This document shows, piece after piece, positions 52,942 through 63,113 of a stretch of DNA of 64,000 nt (position 1 is the first letter of the stretch; each line of letters opens with the position of its first letter). Below the pieces are notes generated by a model that was not told the origin of the DNA, ran no database searches, and worked only from the letters and a program-made list of their open reading frames with translations. Made by a program: the position numbers and the translations under genes. The stretch is taken from the NCBI RefSeq assembly GCF_023015695.1, contig NZ_JALKAS010000001.1, forward strand, positions 1,178,001 to 1,242,000. Direction: 5' to 3'. The DNA comes from Jannaschia sp. S6380. Its GTDB lineage: Bacteria > Pseudomonadota > Alphaproteobacteria > Rhodobacterales > Rhodobacteraceae.

Positions 52942-54900
52942 ATGTCCCTCACCCGACGCACATTCCTGACCACGACGGCCTTCACCGGCCTGGCCCTCGT
53001 CCACCCGTTCGCGGCGCGCGCGCAGGCCAACCAGGCGCATCTGCGCATTGCCGAGACGACGGACCTGCATGTGCATGTCTGGCCCTATGACTACTACGCG
53101 GACAAGCCGGTCGACACGGTCGGCCTGGCCCGCACCGCCGCCCTGGTCCAGGACGTCCGCGCCGAGGCCGGGAACACGCTCGTCCTCGACAATGGCGATT
53201 TCCTCCAAGGCAACCCGCTTGGCGATTTCATGGCCTATGAACGCGGCCTCAAGGCGGGCGACGTCCACCCGGTCATCGCCGCCATGAACGCCGTCGGCTT
53301 CGACGCCGCGACCATCGGCAACCACGAATTCAACTACGGGCTGGAGTTTCTGGAAAAGGCGCTGGCCGGCGCGGGTTTTCCCGTGGTGCTGGCCAACATC
53401 GTGCGCGAACAGGGCGCGCAGCCGACCGACGACACCACGCTCGTCCCGCCCTATGTCATTCTCGACCGCGAATTGACCGACGGCGCAGGGCAGACACATC
53501 CCATCCGCATCGGCGTTATCGGGTTCACCCCGCCGCAGGTCATGCGCTGGGACCGGCGGCACCTGGAGGGGAACGTCTCGGCCCGCGACATCGTGGCCAC
53601 CGCCGAAGCCTGGGTGCCCCGGATGAAGGAGGAGGGCGCCGACATCGTCGTGGCGCTGTCCCACTCGGGGATCGGCCCGGCCGACCACGAGGAGATGATG
53701 GAAAACGCCTCCGTCCCCCTGGCGGCCGTGCCGGGGATCGACGTCGTCCTGACCGGCCACCACCATCGGGAGTTTCCGGGCGATGCCTATGCCGACGTCC
53801 CGAATGTCGACGCAGCCGCTGGCACGATCCACGGCAAGCCCGCCGTGATGGCCGGTTTCTGGGGCAGCCACATGGGGCTGGTGGACCTGATGCTGGAACG
53901 CGAAGGCGGCGAATGGCGGATCGCGGCGTCGACCTCGGAGTTGCGGCCAATCGCCCTTCGCGGCGAAGACCGGAGCTGGACGCCCCAGGTCGAAAGCGTC
54001 GACGCCGTGCTGGCCGCGACGGAGGCGGATCACCAGGCCACGCTCGACTACGTGCGCCGCGCCGTGGGCAAGACCGACGCGCCGTTGCATTCGTACTTCG
54101 CGCTGGTCGCGGACGATCCGTCGGTCCAGATCGTGTCGATCGCGCAGAAATGGTATGTGGAGCAACTGCTCAAGGGCACGGCGAACGAGGGGTTGCCGGT
54201 GTTGTCGGCGGCGGCCCCGTTCAAGGCCGGGGGCCGGGGCGGACCGGACTACTACACCGACGTGCCGGCGGGCGACGTGGCGATCCGGAACGTGGCCGAC
54301 CTGTACCTCTACCCGAACACCGTGCGCGCGGTGAAGATCACCGGTGCCCAGGTGAAGGACTGGCTGGAGCGGTCCGCCGGCATCTTCAACCAGGTCCAGC
54401 CGGGTGCCACGGATGCCCCGCTCCTGAACCCCGACTTCCCGAGCTACAATTTCGACGTGATCGACGGGGTCGAATACCGTATCGACCTGAGCCAGCCATC
54501 GAAATTCGACAGCGAGGGCGCGTTGATCAACCCCGATGCCAACCGGATCGTCGACCTGACCTATCAGGGCGCGCCGATCGACCCGGAGGCCGAGTTCATC
54601 GTCGCCACCAACAACTATCGCGCCGGTGGCGGCGGCAGCTTCCCGGGGGCCGACGGGTCGACCACCGTGGTCGAGGCGCCCGACACCAATCGCGACGTCA
54701 TCGTCCGCTATATCGTGGAACAGGGCACGATCAGCCCATCGGCCGACGCGAACTGGACCTTCGTTCCGATGGACGGAACGTCGGTCCTGTTCGAGACCGG
54801 GCCATCCGCCGCCGCCTATGCCGCCGGCGTGCCCGGCGTCACGCTGGAGGCGCTGGACACCAATGAGGACGGGTTCCTGCGCTATCGGATGTCGCTCTGA
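52942..54900 (+). CDS. Exported bifunctional 2',3'-cyclic nucleotidase / 3'-nucleotidase (CpdB-like)
   Basis: 652 residues. A Tat-type leader (TRRTFLTTT, cleaved near residue 28) is followed by a metallophosphoesterase domain: 'ETTDLHVHVWPYDYY', 'DNGDFLQGNPLGDF', 'GNHEFNYG' and 'VLTGHHHREFPG'. A 5'-nucleotidase C-terminal domain follows ('NNYRAGGGGSFPG'). It frees phosphate and nucleosides in the periplasm. CCGGAG precedes ATG 52942; a longer open frame from 52597 overlaps the Csp gene and is not used. Confidence 0.92.
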   Translation: MSLTRRTFLTTTAFTGLALVHPFAARAQANQAHLRIAETTDLHVHVWPYDYYADKPVDTVGLARTAALVQDVRAEAGNTLVLDNGDFLQGNPLGDFMAYERGLKAGDVHPVIAAMNAVGFDAATIGNHEFNYGLEFLEKALAGAGFPVVLANIVREQGAQPTDDTTLVPPYVILDRELTDGAGQTHPIRIGVIGFTPPQVMRWDRRHLEGNVSARDIVATAEAWVPRMKEEGADIVVALSHSGIGPADHEEMMENASVPLAAVPGIDVVLTGHHHREFPGDAYADVPNVDAAAGTIHGKPAVMAGFWGSHMGLVDLMLEREGGEWRIAASTSELRPIALRGEDRSWTPQVESVDAVLAATEADHQATLDYVRRAVGKTDAPLHSYFALVADDPSVQIVSIAQKWYVEQLLKGTANEGLPVLSAAAPFKAGGRGGPDYYTDVPAGDVAIRNVADLYLYPNTVRAVKITGAQVKDWLERSAGIFNQVQPGATDAPLLNPDFPSYNFDVIDGVEYRIDLSQPSKFDSEGALINPDANRIVDLTYQGAPIDPEAEFIVATNNYRAGGGGSFPGADGSTTVVEAPDTNRDVIVRYIVEQGTISPSADANWTFVPMDGTSVLFETGPSAAAYAAGVPGVTLEALDTNEDGFLRYRMSL

Positions 54901-54989
54901 CGCGTGACTTTCGCGGCGGGTCGGGGTGACCCGGGCCCGCCGCGCACTACCCTCCGTGACATCTGCAAACACCTGTTCCGGAGGCCCTG

Positions 54990-56177
54990 ATGCGCTACCT
55001 TGCCCTGACCCTCGCCCTGATGCCCGCCGCGGCGTTCGCCCAATTCTTCACCTGGGGCGAGCGCAACACCGATTTCCCGCCCGCCTTTCCCGAACAGTTC
55101 CGGGCGGAACTGGTCTCATCCGATGTGTCCCTGACGACCGAGACGCTGGCCGGCGGGCTGGTCCATCCCTGGGGGATCGCGACCCTGCCCGAGGACGCCG
55201 GCTGGCTTGTGACCGAACGTGCCGGCCGGCTGCGCCATATCGCGCCGGACGGCACGATGTCGGACCCGCTCTCCGGCGTGCCCGAAGTGCTGGCCCAGGG
55301 TCAGGGCGGCTTGCTGGACGTCGCGCTGGGCCCGAACTTCGCCGAGGACCGGATGATCTATCTGACCTATGCCAAGCCGATGGGCGACGGACTGTCGGCC
55401 ACCGCCGCCGCGCGGGGGGCGTTGTCCGAGGATATGACGGCGCTGGACGGGATCGAGGATATCTTCGTCCAGGACCCGCCGGACGACACGGCCAAGCATT
55501 TCGGCAGCCGGATCCTGTTTCCGGGTGACGGCACGGCGGTCATCACCACGGGCGAGCACTCATCGATGGAAACGCGCGTCTATGCGCAGGACCTGGACAA
55601 GACCTACGGCAAGGTCATCCGCGTCAATCTCGACGGCTCGATCCCGCCGGACAATCCGTTCGTGGACGACCCGAACGCCGTCGACAGCATCTGGTCGCTG
55701 GGTCACCGAAACATCCAGGGCGCGGCCTATGACGCGGACGGCACGCTCTGGACCATTGAACACGGGCCGGCGGGCGGGGACGAGCTGAACCGGCCCGAAC
55801 CGGGGCTGAACTACGGCTGGCCGGTCATCAGCTATGGCGAACAGTACAATGGCGGCCCCATCGGATCGGGGGAGGCCGTGCAGGAAGGGATGGAACAGCC
55901 CGTCTATTTCTGGGACCCGGTGATCGCGCCGGGCGGAATGGCCTTCCATTCCGGCGAGGCCTTCGCGGACTGGAACGGCGACATCCTCGCCTCGTCGCTC
56001 TATCCCGGCGGGGTGGTCCGCCTTTCGTTGAACGCGGATGACCTCGTGGTGGAGGAGGAGAGGCTGCTGCGCGATATCGGTCGCGTGCGCGATGTGGAGG
56101 TTCAGCCCGACGGGACGTTCCTGATCCTCACCGATTTCCAGAACGGCGCCGTCATTCGCGTCGCGCCGGGGGGCTGA
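54990..56177 (+). CDS. PQQ-dependent sugar (aldose) dehydrogenase-like protein
   Basis: 395 residues. Signal peptide 'RYLALTLALMPAAAFA', then a six-bladed propeller of the soluble glucose dehydrogenase (GdhB/YliI) family: 'LAGGLVHPWGIATLPE', 'GQGGLLDVALGPNF', 'WSLGHRNIQGAAYD', 'EHGPAGGDELNRPEPGLNYG'. It oxidises aldose sugars if PQQ is supplied. CGGAGG lies before ATG 54990. It converges with tig. Confidence 0.92.
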   Translation: MRYLALTLALMPAAAFAQFFTWGERNTDFPPAFPEQFRAELVSSDVSLTTETLAGGLVHPWGIATLPEDAGWLVTERAGRLRHIAPDGTMSDPLSGVPEVLAQGQGGLLDVALGPNFAEDRMIYLTYAKPMGDGLSATAAARGALSEDMTALDGIEDIFVQDPPDDTAKHFGSRILFPGDGTAVITTGEHSSMETRVYAQDLDKTYGKVIRVNLDGSIPPDNPFVDDPNAVDSIWSLGHRNIQGAAYDADGTLWTIEHGPAGGDELNRPEPGLNYGWPVISYGEQYNGGPIGSGEAVQEGMEQPVYFWDPVIAPGGMAFHSGEAFADWNGDILASSLYPGGVVRLSLNADDLVVEEERLLRDIGRVRDVEVQPDGTFLILTDFQNGAVIRVAPGG

Positions 56178-56206
56178 TCCGGCCAACGGACACGGGCCAA
56201 ACGAAA

Positions 56207-56228
56207 GGGGCGCCCCGAAAGGCGCCCC
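56207..56228. terminator. Hairpin between the sugar dehydrogenase and tig
   Basis: GGGGCGCC and GGCGCCCC pair perfectly around CCGAAA in the 75-base gap between two convergent genes. There is no long T run, so termination is likely but not certain. Confidence 0.5.
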
Positions 56229-56252
56229 CGACATCCGTGAGATCATCCGATC

Positions 56253-57578
56253 TCAGGCTTCTTCGAGCTTCTCGACCTCGGCCTGAAGCTCCTCTTTCGA
56301 GACGGACTTCTCCGTGACCTTGGCGCGGTCGAGGATCAGGTCGATCACCTTGTCCTCGAACAAAGGCGCGCGCAGTTGCTGCTGGGCCTGCTGGTTCTGC
56401 TGGATGAACTGGAAGAACTCCCGCTCCTGGCCCGGATACTGACGCGCCTGCGTCATGATGGCCTGCGTCATCTCGGCATCGGTGACCTCGACGCCCTCCT
56501 TCTGGCCCAGCTCGGCCAGCAGAAGGCCCAGGCGCACGCGACGCTCGGCCAGCTTGCGATGCTCCTCGGTCGGCTCGATCTTCTCGTGATCGTGGCCCTG
56601 CACCTCCGGATGCTCCTCGTGCCATAGCTGGTGCGCGATCTGCTGGGCTTCGGCATCGACCAGCGAAGGCGGCAGGTCGAAGGTCACCAGCCCGTCGAGC
56701 TGGTCCAGAAGCTGCCGCTTCACGACCTGGCGCGCCGCGCCCTGATATTCCGCCTGCAGCCGCTCGGAGATCTGACCCTTTAGCGCATCGAGGTCCTCGG
56801 CGCCGAACTGCTTGGCCATCTCGTCGTCGATCTTGGCCTTGGCAGGCTTCTTCACCTCCTTGACGGTGCAGTCGAAGACGGCGGCCTTGCCGGCCAGATG
56901 CTCGGCTTGGTATTGCTCGGGGAAGCTGACCTCGACGGCCTTCTCCTCGCCGGCCTTCGTTCCGACCAGTTGCTCCTCAAAGCCGGGAATGAAGGAGTTC
57001 GAGCCGAGGACGAGGGGATAATCCTCGGCCGTTCCGCCCTCGAACGCCTCGCCGTCGACCTTGCCGACGAAATCGATGACCACTTGGTCGCCATCGGCGG
57101 CCTTTCCCTTCTTGGTCTCGAAGGTCTGCGCGTTCTCGGCCAACCCCTCCAGCGCCTCCTGGATGTCGGCCTCGGCTGGCTCCACGGTCAAGCGATCGAC
57201 CTCGACATTCGAGAAATCGACCTCCGGCACGTCGGGCAGCGCCTCGTAGGACAGCGCGACCTCGACATCGTCGCCGGCCTTCCAGTCCTGGTTGGCCATC
57301 TCGACCTTGGGCTGCATCGCGGGCCGGTCGCCCGAATCCTCGAAATGCCTGGACATCGCGCCGTCGATGCTCTCCTGCATCGCCTCGCCCATCAGGCGCT
57401 GGCCGAACTGCTTCTTCAGCAGGGCCATCGGAACCTTGCCCTTGCGGAACCCCTTCATCTCGATCTCGGGCTGCGCCTCGACCAGCTTCTGGTCCACCTT
57501 GGCGTCCAGATCGGCGGCGGGGACCTTGATGGTGTAGCCGCGCTTGAGGCCTTCGTTCAGGGTCTCGGTCACCTGCAT
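56253..57578 (-). CDS. tig: Trigger factor (ribosome-associated chaperone, PPIase)
   Basis: 441 residues. The ribosome-binding loop '[17 protein letters not shown]' (FRKGK), the FKBP-type domain '[21 protein letters not shown]' and the helical C-terminal domain are present. The C-terminus ends in '[12 protein letters not shown]'. GGAAGGA precedes ATG 57578; the frame upstream to 57869 is open but not coding in character. A GC hairpin (57642-57660) lies in its leader. Confidence 0.97.
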   Translation of the reverse strand: MQVTETLNEGLKRGYTIKVPAADLDAKVDQKLVEAQPEIEMKGFRKGKVPMALLKKQFGQRLMGEAMQESIDGAMSRHFEDSGDRPAMQPKVEMANQDWKAGDDVEVALSYEALPDVPEVDFSNVEVDRLTVEPAEADIQEALEGLAENAQTFETKKGKAADGDQVVIDFVGKVDGEAFEGGTAEDYPLVLGSNSFIPGFEEQLVGTKAGEEKAVEVSFPEQYQAEHLAGKAAVFDCTVKEVKKPAKAKIDDEMAKQFGAEDLDALKGQISERLQAEYQGAARQVVKRQLLDQLDGLVTFDLPPSLVDAEAQQIAHQLWHEEHPEVQGHDHEKIEPTEEHRKLAERRVRLGLLLAELGQKEGVEVTDAEMTQAIMTQARQYPGQEREFFQFIQQNQQAQQQLRAPLFEDKVIDLILDRAKVTEKSVSKEELQAEVEKLEEA

Positions 57579-57641
57579 GGGATCATCCTTCCGTGCTGTC
57601 CTGCGGCCGGGTCCGTCCGGTCGCCCGCAAATGCGAAAATG

Positions 57642-57660
57642 CCCCGCCGAATGGGCGGGG
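57642..57660 (-). other. GC hairpin in the tig leader
   Basis: CCCCGCC and GGCGGGG pair around GAATG in the predicted 5' leader of tig, about 65 bases before the ATG. Either a leader structure or incidental. Confidence 0.4.
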
Positions 57661-57675
57661 TCCAAGTCGAGGCCG

Positions 57676-57704
57676 TCTCTATTTGCCGAGGTGCCGGGGC
57701 GCAA
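57676..57704 (-). promoter_or_regulatory. Candidate tig promoter
   Basis: On the minus strand TTGCGC, a 17-base spacer and TAGAGA lie about 100 bases before the tig start. The -35 and spacing are good; the -10 is moderate. Confidence 0.4.
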
Positions 57705-57708
57705 GCGG

Positions 57709-57752
57709 CTTTCCCCGCCCCGGCGGCATGCGGCGCCGGGGCGGGAAGAAGC
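57709..57752 (-). terminator. Large hairpin after the MarR-type gene
   Basis: CTTTCCCCGCCCCGGCG and CGCCGGGGCGGGAAGAAG form a stem of about 15 GC-rich pairs around an 8-base loop, starting 2 bases past the stop of the regulator gene. Confidence 0.7.
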
Positions 57753-57753
57753 C

Positions 57754-58251
57754 CTAGTAGATGTACCGGATCTGGTCGGCCCAGTACCGCTCCACCCGGC
57801 GCAGGGTGCCCACGATTTCCACCAGGCCGGCATCGGACAGGACACCGGTATGGCGGATCCCGTCGGCATGGCGGGCGAACAGCGCCTCGACGGCGTCGCG
57901 CACCTCGCGTCCCTTGGCGGTCAGGCGGACGCGGACGGCCCGACGGTCGATCTCGCAGCGCTGGTGGTGCATGTAGCCCATCTCCACCAGCTTCTTGAGG
58001 TTGTAGCTGACGTTGGACCCCTGGTAGTAGCCGCGGCTCTTCAATTCGCCGGCGGTCACCTCGTTGTCGCCGATGTTGAACAGCAACAGGCCCTGGACCG
58101 AGTTGATCTCGAGCAGGCCCAGACGCTCGAACTCGTCCTTGATGACGTCCAGCAGAAGTCGGTGCAGACGTTCCACCAAGGTCAGGGCATCCAGGTAGCC
58201 GGACATGAAGTCCGGCTGGTTGCGGGTTTGAAAATTCTCCAGTCGGCTCAT
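57754..58251 (-). CDS. LdtR-type MarR-family regulator
   Basis: 165 residues. '[22 protein letters not shown]' and a MarR winged helix ('[21 protein letters not shown]') match the LdtR-like group of alphaproteobacteria, known in rhizobia to control an L,D-transpeptidase. Here no transpeptidase is adjacent. It is followed by a large hairpin. ATG 58251. Confidence 0.88.
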   Translation of the reverse strand: MSRLENFQTRNQPDFMSGYLDALTLVERLHRLLLDVIKDEFERLGLLEINSVQGLLLFNIGDNEVTAGELKSRGYYQGSNVSYNLKKLVEMGYMHHQRCEIDRRAVRVRLTAKGREVRDAVEALFARHADGIRHTGVLSDAGLVEIVGTLRRVERYWADQIRYIY

Positions 58252-58340
58252 GCGGTCGCCCTGCTCTCTCGATGTCGATGAGAGGGTTAGACCCGGAAAT
58301 TCCTGCGATTTCGTTAAACGCTATAGAAAAAATATGTCGA

Positions 58341-58604
58341 TCAGCGGGCGATGCCGGGAACCCTGCGTGACAGCTCGGCCATCAGGGGGGCGAACCGTAC
58401 CGGCGGCTCCGCCTGACCCGTGACCCAGGCGAAGAGGTCGTGGTCGTTCTCGCCCAGCACGGCCTCGAAGAGCGCGACCTGCCCTTCGTCCATCCGGTCA
58501 AGTTCGGCGTCGGCATATCCGCCCAGGATCAGGTCCATCTCCTTGATACCGCGACGCCAGGCACGGATGCGCAGGCGCTTCAGCCGCGGATCGGTCGCCG
58601 TCAC
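58341..58604 (-). CDS. sdhE: Succinate dehydrogenase flavinylation factor (SdhE)
   Basis: 87 residues. The RGxxE flavinylation motif is 'RRGIKEMDLILGGYAD'. SdhE attaches FAD to SdhA. The start is GTG 58604, overlapping the XRE-type stop (GTGA). It lies 89 bases upstream of the MarR gene on the same strand. Confidence 0.94.
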   Translation of the reverse strand: MTATDPRLKRLRIRAWRRGIKEMDLILGGYADAELDRMDEGQVALFEAVLGENDHDLFAWVTGQAEPPVRFAPLMAELSRRVPGIAR

Positions 58605-58987
58605 GCCTCGCCGTCCAGCCGCGCGCGCAGCCGTCCTTCAAGCGTACGCAGCCGGTCCGTCAGCTGCGACGCGTCGCGGCGCATTCGCTCCACCTCGGCC
58701 AGAAGGTCGCCGTCGCGCATCGACGGGCTGACCGCCGGGCCGTCGCCCACACCCGTCATCAGCCAGACGAGCGACACGTTGGTCAGCCCCGCCAGCATCG
58801 AGACGCGGTTGGCGCGCGGCTCCGTCCGGTCGGCCTCCCATGCACGAATGGTCTTGGACTTCACGCCCAGTCGCTCGGCCAGTTCCTCGACCTCCAGGCC
58901 CGCGGCCTCGCGCGCGCCGGTCAGTCGGTCGCCGAACGTTGTGGACGCGGGGTCGTACCAGTCGACGGATTCGGCGGTATCGGTCAT
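58601..58987 (-). CDS. XRE-family DNA-binding protein with C-terminal coiled coil
   Basis: 128 residues. An HTH_3 domain ('RLTGAREAAGLEVEELAERLG' and 'SKTIRAWEADRTEPRANR') at residues about 20-75 is followed by a charged heptad-like tail ('LLAEVERMRRDASQLTDRLRTL'). A DNA-binding regulator coupled to sdhE by overlap. Its targets are unknown. It is divergent from the aminotransferase gene. Confidence 0.85.
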   Translation of the reverse strand: MTDTAESVDWYDPASTTFGDRLTGAREAAGLEVEELAERLGVKSKTIRAWEADRTEPRANRVSMLAGLTNVSLVWLMTGVGDGPAVSPSMRDGDLLAEVERMRRDASQLTDRLRTLEGRLRARLDGEA

Positions 58988-59002
58988 CGCGACGCTCCTT
59001 GA

Positions 59003-60265
<1,263 letters not shown>

Positions 60266-60302
60266 TCCGCCGCGGTCCGATGGCGGTGCGCAGGGTGGCG
60301 CC

Positions 60303-60707
60303 GTGACCGCCGGCGGCCTTCCCCCCTACTACTTCCGCGTCAAGGAGAACGGCGCCATCGTCTTCCGCGTCGATGCCGAGAACCGTCAACAGCGGCTGGA
60401 ACTGGACCAGATCGCCACCGTCAACGTCAACAACGGTCAGGTGAAACCGCAGGGCACGACCGAACTGACCGAGGCCGACAGACAGGCAATCGAAAACTGG
60501 ATGGCCGCGCGACAGGCCACGCTGGCCGCCCGCGAGCTGGATGAGATCGACCGGGCGATCGACACCCTGAACCTGACCGCGCACTGGGCCCAATCGCGGG
60601 CCACCGACGCGCAGCTGGAGGCGGTGACCGATCGCCTGTTGATGGCGATGCACGACTTGCGAACGGTGCTGGTGCGCAAGCGGGCCGACCGGGTGCTGGA
60701 CGACTAG
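60303..60707 (+). CDS. Conserved protein of unknown function
   Basis: 134 residues. 'LPPYYFRVKENGAIVFRVD' at the start and 'LELDQIATVNVNNGQVKPQG' are a pattern I recall from Rhodobacteraceae hypothetical proteins. No motif gives a function. The C-terminal half is helical and charged. The start is GTG 60303, because no ATG fits the frame. Confidence 0.7.
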   Translation: MTAGGLPPYYFRVKENGAIVFRVDAENRQQRLELDQIATVNVNNGQVKPQGTTELTEADRQAIENWMAARQATLAARELDEIDRAIDTLNLTAHWAQSRATDAQLEAVTDRLLMAMHDLRTVLVRKRADRVLDD

Positions 60708-60753
60708 GACTGCCTCAGACGCCCCGAACACCGCTGGCACAAGGAACGCCGCC

Positions 60754-61539
60754 ATGAAGATCGCGACCTACAACGTGAACGGGATCAAGGCCCGCTACGG
60801 CACGGTGGCCGAATGGCTGCGCGCGGATGCCCCGGACGTCGCCGTCCTGCAGGAGATCAAATCCATCGACGACGCCTTCCCGCGCGAGGTGGCCGAGGAT
60901 GCGGGCTACGACCTGCACCTGCACGGGCAGAAGGGGTTCAACGGCGTCGCCCTCCTGTCCAAGAAACCGCTGGAGGATGTGTCCCGCGGCCTGCCCGGCG
61001 ACGCCGACGACGAACAGGCCCGCTATATCGAGGGGACCGTGATCGGCGATGCGGGTGCGGTCCGCATCTGCGGCCTGTACCTGCCCAATGGCAACCCGGC
61101 GCCGGGGCCGAAATACGACTACAAGCTGGCCTGGATGGCGCGGCTGGAGGCGCGGGCGCGCGAGCTTCTGGCCGAGGAGGTCCCGTTCCTGATGACCGGC
61201 GACTTCAACGTCATCCCCGAGGACATCGACGTCGCCCGGCCCGAGGTGATGCGCGACGATGCCTTGATGCTGCCCGACACGCGTGCGGCCTGGCGCCGGC
61301 TGATCAACCTCGGCCTGACGGAGGCATTCCGCGCGCGCCACCCGGGCCAGCCCGGACATTATTCCTTCTGGGACTATCAGGCCGGCGCCTGGGACCGGAA
61401 CCACGGCCTGCGGATCGACCACTTCCTGCTATCGCCCTGGGTTGCCGACCGGATGCGCGATTGCACCATCCAGGCCGAGATGCGGGGGCGCGACAAGCCG
61501 TCCGACCACGTGCCGGTCTGGCTGGACCTCGACATCTGA
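60754..61539 (+). CDS. xth: Exodeoxyribonuclease III
   Basis: 261 residues. AP-endonuclease motifs 'YNVNGIKARYG', 'VLQEIKSID', 'MTGDFNVIPEDIDV' and the C-terminal 'SDHVPVWLDL' are present. It cuts abasic sites and trims 3' ends in base-excision repair. ATG 60754 has AAGGAA upstream. Confidence 0.96.
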   Translation: MKIATYNVNGIKARYGTVAEWLRADAPDVAVLQEIKSIDDAFPREVAEDAGYDLHLHGQKGFNGVALLSKKPLEDVSRGLPGDADDEQARYIEGTVIGDAGAVRICGLYLPNGNPAPGPKYDYKLAWMARLEARARELLAEEVPFLMTGDFNVIPEDIDVARPEVMRDDALMLPDTRAAWRRLINLGLTEAFRARHPGQPGHYSFWDYQAGAWDRNHGLRIDHFLLSPWVADRMRDCTIQAEMRGRDKPSDHVPVWLDLDI

Positions 61540-61596
61540 CGTCCGGGCCGCGTCGCCCCCGTCCCATCCGAAACTAGAACCGAACCGGAGCCTCCG

Positions 61597-62625
61597 ATGC
61601 GCCAAGTGCCCCTAGGACGACACGACACGATTTCCGAGATCATGCTCGGCACCATGACCTTCGGCACGCAGACCCCCGAGGCCGACGCCCACGCCCAGAT
61701 CGACATGGCGGTGGAGGCGGGCGTTACCTGGCTGGACACCGCCGAGATGTATCCCGTGAACCCCGTCCGTCCCGAGACGCTGGGTCGGACCGAGGAGATC
61801 ATCGGCAATTGGGTCGGGCGCGGCAATGGCGGGCGGATACGCATCGCAACGAAACATTCCGGCGAAGGGTCCTCGGCCCGTGGCGGCGCACCGATCACGG
61901 CCGAGAGCATCCCCGAGGCGATCGAGGGATCGCTGCGCCGATTGCAGAGCGACGCCATCGACCTGTACCAGTTCCACTGGCCCAACCGGGGGTCCTTCCA
62001 GTTCCGCAAATACTGGTCCTATCGCCCCGAGGGCGAGCGCGACGCGATCCTCCAGAACCTCGCGGACTGCACCGGCGCCCTGGAACGCGAGATCGCGCGC
62101 GGCACGATCCGCGCTTTCGGCCTGTCCAACGAGTCGACCTGGGGCATGGATCAGTGGCTGCGGCTATCGGGCGACGGCCCCGTCCGGCCGATGTCGATCC
62201 AGAACGAATACTCGCTCCTCTGCCGCCTGGCCGACACCGACCTGACCGAGATGATGGCGCATGAACAGGTCACGATGCTGGCCTTCTCGCCGCTGGCCGC
62301 GGGCATCCTCACCGGCAAGTACCAGGGCGGTCGCGTGCCGGCGGGGTCGCGCAAGTCGATCAACGAAGGGCTGGGCGGGCGGTGGACCGACCGGGTCGAG
62401 CCGACGACCGGGGCCTATCTGGACCTGGCGCGCGAACACGGGATCGACCCCGTCCACATGGCCCTGTCCTGGCTTCAGACCCGGCCCTTCGCCTGTTCGG
62501 CGATCTTGGGCGCCACGACGACGGCGCAACTGGCCCACGGCCTCGAGGCGCAGGACATGGCGTTGTCGGAGGAGTTGATCGCGGCGATGGACGACCTCAA
62601 CAAGGCCCACCCCCTGCCCTACTGA
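61597..62625 (+). CDS. Aldo/keto reductase
   Basis: 342 residues. The AKR pattern is complete: 'LGTMTFGTQTPEADAHAQID', the catalytic Tyr region 'LDTAEMYPVNPVRPETLG', 'IATKHSGEG', 'DLYQFHWPNR' and 'GLSNESTWGM'. The Tas-like proteins of this group have unknown natural substrates. NADPH-dependent by family. ATG 61597 follows CCGGAG. Confidence 0.93.
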   Translation: MRQVPLGRHDTISEIMLGTMTFGTQTPEADAHAQIDMAVEAGVTWLDTAEMYPVNPVRPETLGRTEEIIGNWVGRGNGGRIRIATKHSGEGSSARGGAPITAESIPEAIEGSLRRLQSDAIDLYQFHWPNRGSFQFRKYWSYRPEGERDAILQNLADCTGALEREIARGTIRAFGLSNESTWGMDQWLRLSGDGPVRPMSIQNEYSLLCRLADTDLTEMMAHEQVTMLAFSPLAAGILTGKYQGGRVPAGSRKSINEGLGGRWTDRVEPTTGAYLDLAREHGIDPVHMALSWLQTRPFACSAILGATTTAQLAHGLEAQDMALSEELIAAMDDLNKAHPLPY

Positions 62626-62629
62626 CGCG

Positions 62630-63082
62630 TCAGCCCACCGGCAGCGCCGCCAGCCACCGTTCGACGCGGGCGGCGTTGACACCCAGATCCGACTGACCGA
62701 ACCGCGACCGCGAGAATATGGCCATCCGGCTGCCCGTGCCATCCGCCATCGCGCGGACGGAGATCGCGTCGGGAAAACCCATGAGACGCGACCGCTGGAC
62801 ATAGGTGACCCACAGATCGTCCGGCGTGCCCGCGATGCGCTCCGTTCCGGGCTCGGCCATCGCCGCCTTGTCGAGGCGGCGCATCAGGTCCAGCGGCGCA
62901 ATCGGCGATACCGCCGGCGGGCGGTCGCCGCCATCGGCCACCAGATAGTCGTTCGACCGCCCGGTGCGTGTCCCGTCGAACGGATCGACGTGCCAGATAT
63001 CGGGAGGCATGCGCGCGCGGCGAAAACCCTGCGGCAGCGCGGCGGCCGCGCCCAGCGCGACGAGGAGGGTTCGGCGTATCAT
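62630..63082 (-). CDS. DUF1499 protein
   Basis: 150 residues with an N-terminal hydrophobic leader (RRTLLVALGAAAALP). The 'DLWVTYVQRSRLMGFPDAISV' and C-terminal 'SRSRFGQSDLGVNAARVERWL' segments are typical of DUF1499. The function is unknown; the leader suggests export. Converges with the aldo/keto reductase. Confidence 0.85.
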   Translation of the reverse strand: MIRRTLLVALGAAAALPQGFRRARMPPDIWHVDPFDGTRTGRSNDYLVADGGDRPPAVSPIAPLDLMRRLDKAAMAEPGTERIAGTPDDLWVTYVQRSRLMGFPDAISVRAMADGTGSRMAIFSRSRFGQSDLGVNAARVERWLAALPVG

Positions 63083-63113
63083 GGTGCCGCAGGTAGCACG
63101 CGGGTGGCCGCTG

